A DNA stretch of 64,000 bases from DATCMA01 sp036563645 (GTDB taxonomy: Bacteria; Actinomycetota; Actinomycetes; Mycobacteriales; Micromonosporaceae), in assembly GCA_036563645.1 (NCBI GenBank), contig DATCMA010000028.1, positions 62,001-126,000 on the forward strand. The letters are read 5' to 3'. Position 1 is the first letter of the stretch; each line of letters starts with the position of its first letter. Under the pieces are notes generated by a model, which was given only the letters and a program-made list of their open reading frames with translations, was not told the DNA's origin and did not search any database. A program made the translations under genes and the position numbers. Positions 62,897-64,000 of the stretch are shown here, piece after piece.

Positions 62897-63565
62897 TTAG
62901 CGCACCGCCTCGTCGTAGCGGCGGCGCAGCTCCTCCATCGCCGTCGGCTCCAGCGACTCCTCAAACGCCTGCGCCCGGTACGGCTCCGGGATGAGCTGTT
63001 GGACCCGCTCCGCGAACGTCTGAGACTCGGTGGGCGCGGCGACCTCCACCCGTGGGGGGTTGACGGTGAGGTCCGCCACGAAGGGGCCGACGAGCTTCGG
63101 CGCTCCCTCCCAGGGGATGCCCTTCTTCGCCATCACGCAGAAGTGGTGCCCGTAGACGGTACGGACATCGGCGAGCTGCGTCGCGTCAGTGGGCTCGAAA
63201 CCGAAGACGCGCGTCGCGCAGAGGGTCCGCGCTTCCTCCGTCGCTCCGGGGTGGTCGCCGTGGTCGTGGTAATTGGGCGGGGACTGCTCCAGCGCCGCCA
63301 CCAGGTACGTGGTGATCTGGCTGCGAAGGTCGGCCGGTTTGTCGGGTGATCGGGTGAGGTGGTAGACCACCAGCACCCCGAGCACGGTAACCGCCAGGAT
63401 CACCGCGACCCAGATGAGCCGCCGGGGGCGGGGAGAGGCCGCAGCCGGAGCAGGGGAGATATCGACGTTCGTAGACACATCGACATGCTGGCATGAAGAT
63501 GATCGTCCGTCCACGGCGCGGACGGACGGAGATGTCCCCCGGTCGGTGGTATCGCGATCCGTCAT
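62897..63565 (-). CDS. Membrane-anchored DUF3105-like protein
   Basis: 222 residues with a disordered N-terminus, one membrane helix (about 49-68), and an extracellular domain containing TRVFGFEPTDATQLADVRTVYGHHFCVMAKKG. Two Cys and two adjacent His lie outside. I do not recognise a function. A GTG at about residue 30 is an alternative start. Confidence 0.6.
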   Translation of the reverse strand: MTDRDTTDRGTSPSVRAVDGRSSSCQHVDVSTNVDISPAPAAASPRPRRLIWVAVILAVTVLGVLVVYHLTRSPDKPADLRSQITTYLVAALEQSPPNYHDHGDHPGATEEARTLCATRVFGFEPTDATQLADVRTVYGHHFCVMAKKGIPWEGAPKLVGPFVADLTVNPPRVEVAAPTESQTFAERVQQLIPEPYRAQAFEESLEPTAMEELRRRYDEAVR

Positions 63566-63619
63566 GATCTTCTTGTTCTGGCAGATGTCTCTTATGTCCG
63601 AAGTAGACGGGAGGTTGGG

Positions 63620-64000
63620 GTGAGCCCGCTGACATATCCCGAGGTCGGCGCGACGGAGCGCGGTGTCTTACCGCCCGGCTACCGGCACTTGCGCTACCGC
63701 ATTGAGCTGCCGGCGGAGAGCTTCGCGCTCGCCGCGGACGCGGTCCTGACGTGGCGGATGCATCGCGCCGCGGGGGTGCGCGTGGCGACGGCCGCGGCAC
63801 GGGCGGAGGTCGGCGCCCGCGTCGTCACCAGCCTCGGCGTCGGCCCGTTGCGGATCACCGCCCCCAACCGTGTGGTGTGGGTGGTGAGCGACGCTCGGCG
63901 AGCGGGCTTCGGGTACGGCAGCCTCCCCGGCCATCCGGCGGTCGGCGAGGAGGCGTTCCTCGTGGAGCGCGACGCGGATGGCCGGGTGTGGTTCACGATC
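63620..64000 (+). CDS. DUF1990 protein, 5' part (3' end outside window)
   Basis: GTG 63620 has GGGAGG 5 bases upstream and the frame is open to the window end (127 codons). It reads GYRHLRYRIELPAESFALAADAVLTWRMHRAAGV and ends RDADGRVWFTI. This START-like family (DUF1990) has no known reaction. It is divergent from the preceding membrane-protein gene. Confidence 0.8.
   Translation, partial: MSPLTYPEVGATERGVLPPGYRHLRYRIELPAESFALAADAVLTWRMHRAAGVRVATAAARAEVGARVVTSLGVGPLRITAPNRVVWVVSDARRAGFGYGSLPGHPAVGEEAFLVERDADGRVWFTI

Overview
The window is a stretch of core chromosome from a high-GC actinomycete. The evidence is very GC-rich third codon positions, frequent GTG starts and some TTG starts, and a set of actinobacterial families (DUF349, DUF3000, DUF3039, DUF3093, DUF3099, DUF3159, DUF3710, DUF4193). 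The order recX - rny - gluABCD - miaB - miaA - dapF - hflX - lexA/nrdR-nrdJ - ideR - sigma genes - dut - dxs - two-component system - fadAB - rnd - hemE - hemG - chdC resembles Streptomyces and Streptosporangiales. I cannot name the genus. I see no prophage, insertion sequence, CRISPR array or tRNA.

Layout. 1-2759: the end of recX, then the RNase Y gene behind a long leader with hairpins and a 16-codon upstream ORF. 2764-6195: a glutamate-type ABC importer, gluABCD, on the minus strand. 6584-12250: tRNA modification (miaB, miaA) and lysine/cell-wall synthesis (dapF). A DUF349 gene and malic enzyme point the other way. 13970-22151: hflX, a secreted/anchored beta-propeller protein with a recent tandem duplication, then the divergent lexA and nrdR-nrdJ genes (SOS control and class II ribonucleotide reductase). 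22400-27721: a frameshifted lipoprotein gene, ideR, and an acuC-pat deacetylase/acetyltransferase pair. 27758-37860: two primary-type sigma factor genes that share a nearly identical 203-bp segment, with a run of small actinobacterial genes and a helicase between them. 38206-49690: suhB, a LytR_C protein, dut-DUF3710-DUF3159-RNA methyltransferase, dxs with a short upstream ORF, and a CutRS-like two-component system. 49743-64000: the fadAB beta-oxidation pair behind a perfect palindrome, rnd, a membrane-anchored serine protease, the hemE-hemG-chdC haem genes, msrB and several exported or membrane proteins.

Convergent gene pairs are mostly separated by long GC-rich hairpins, usually without a T-tract. 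Regulation readable from sequence: LexA boxes at lexA, a tandem NrdR-box pair 31 bp apart at the nrdR start region, TTGACC-N18-TANNNT promoters before rny and nrdR, and likely leaderless or near-leaderless starts for miaB and for the ORF ahead of dxs.

I did not find a clear new multi-gene system. The signals most worth checking are the alternating hairpins and upstream ORF of rny, the upstream ORF of dxs, the sigma-gene conversion tract, and the broken lipoprotein gene.
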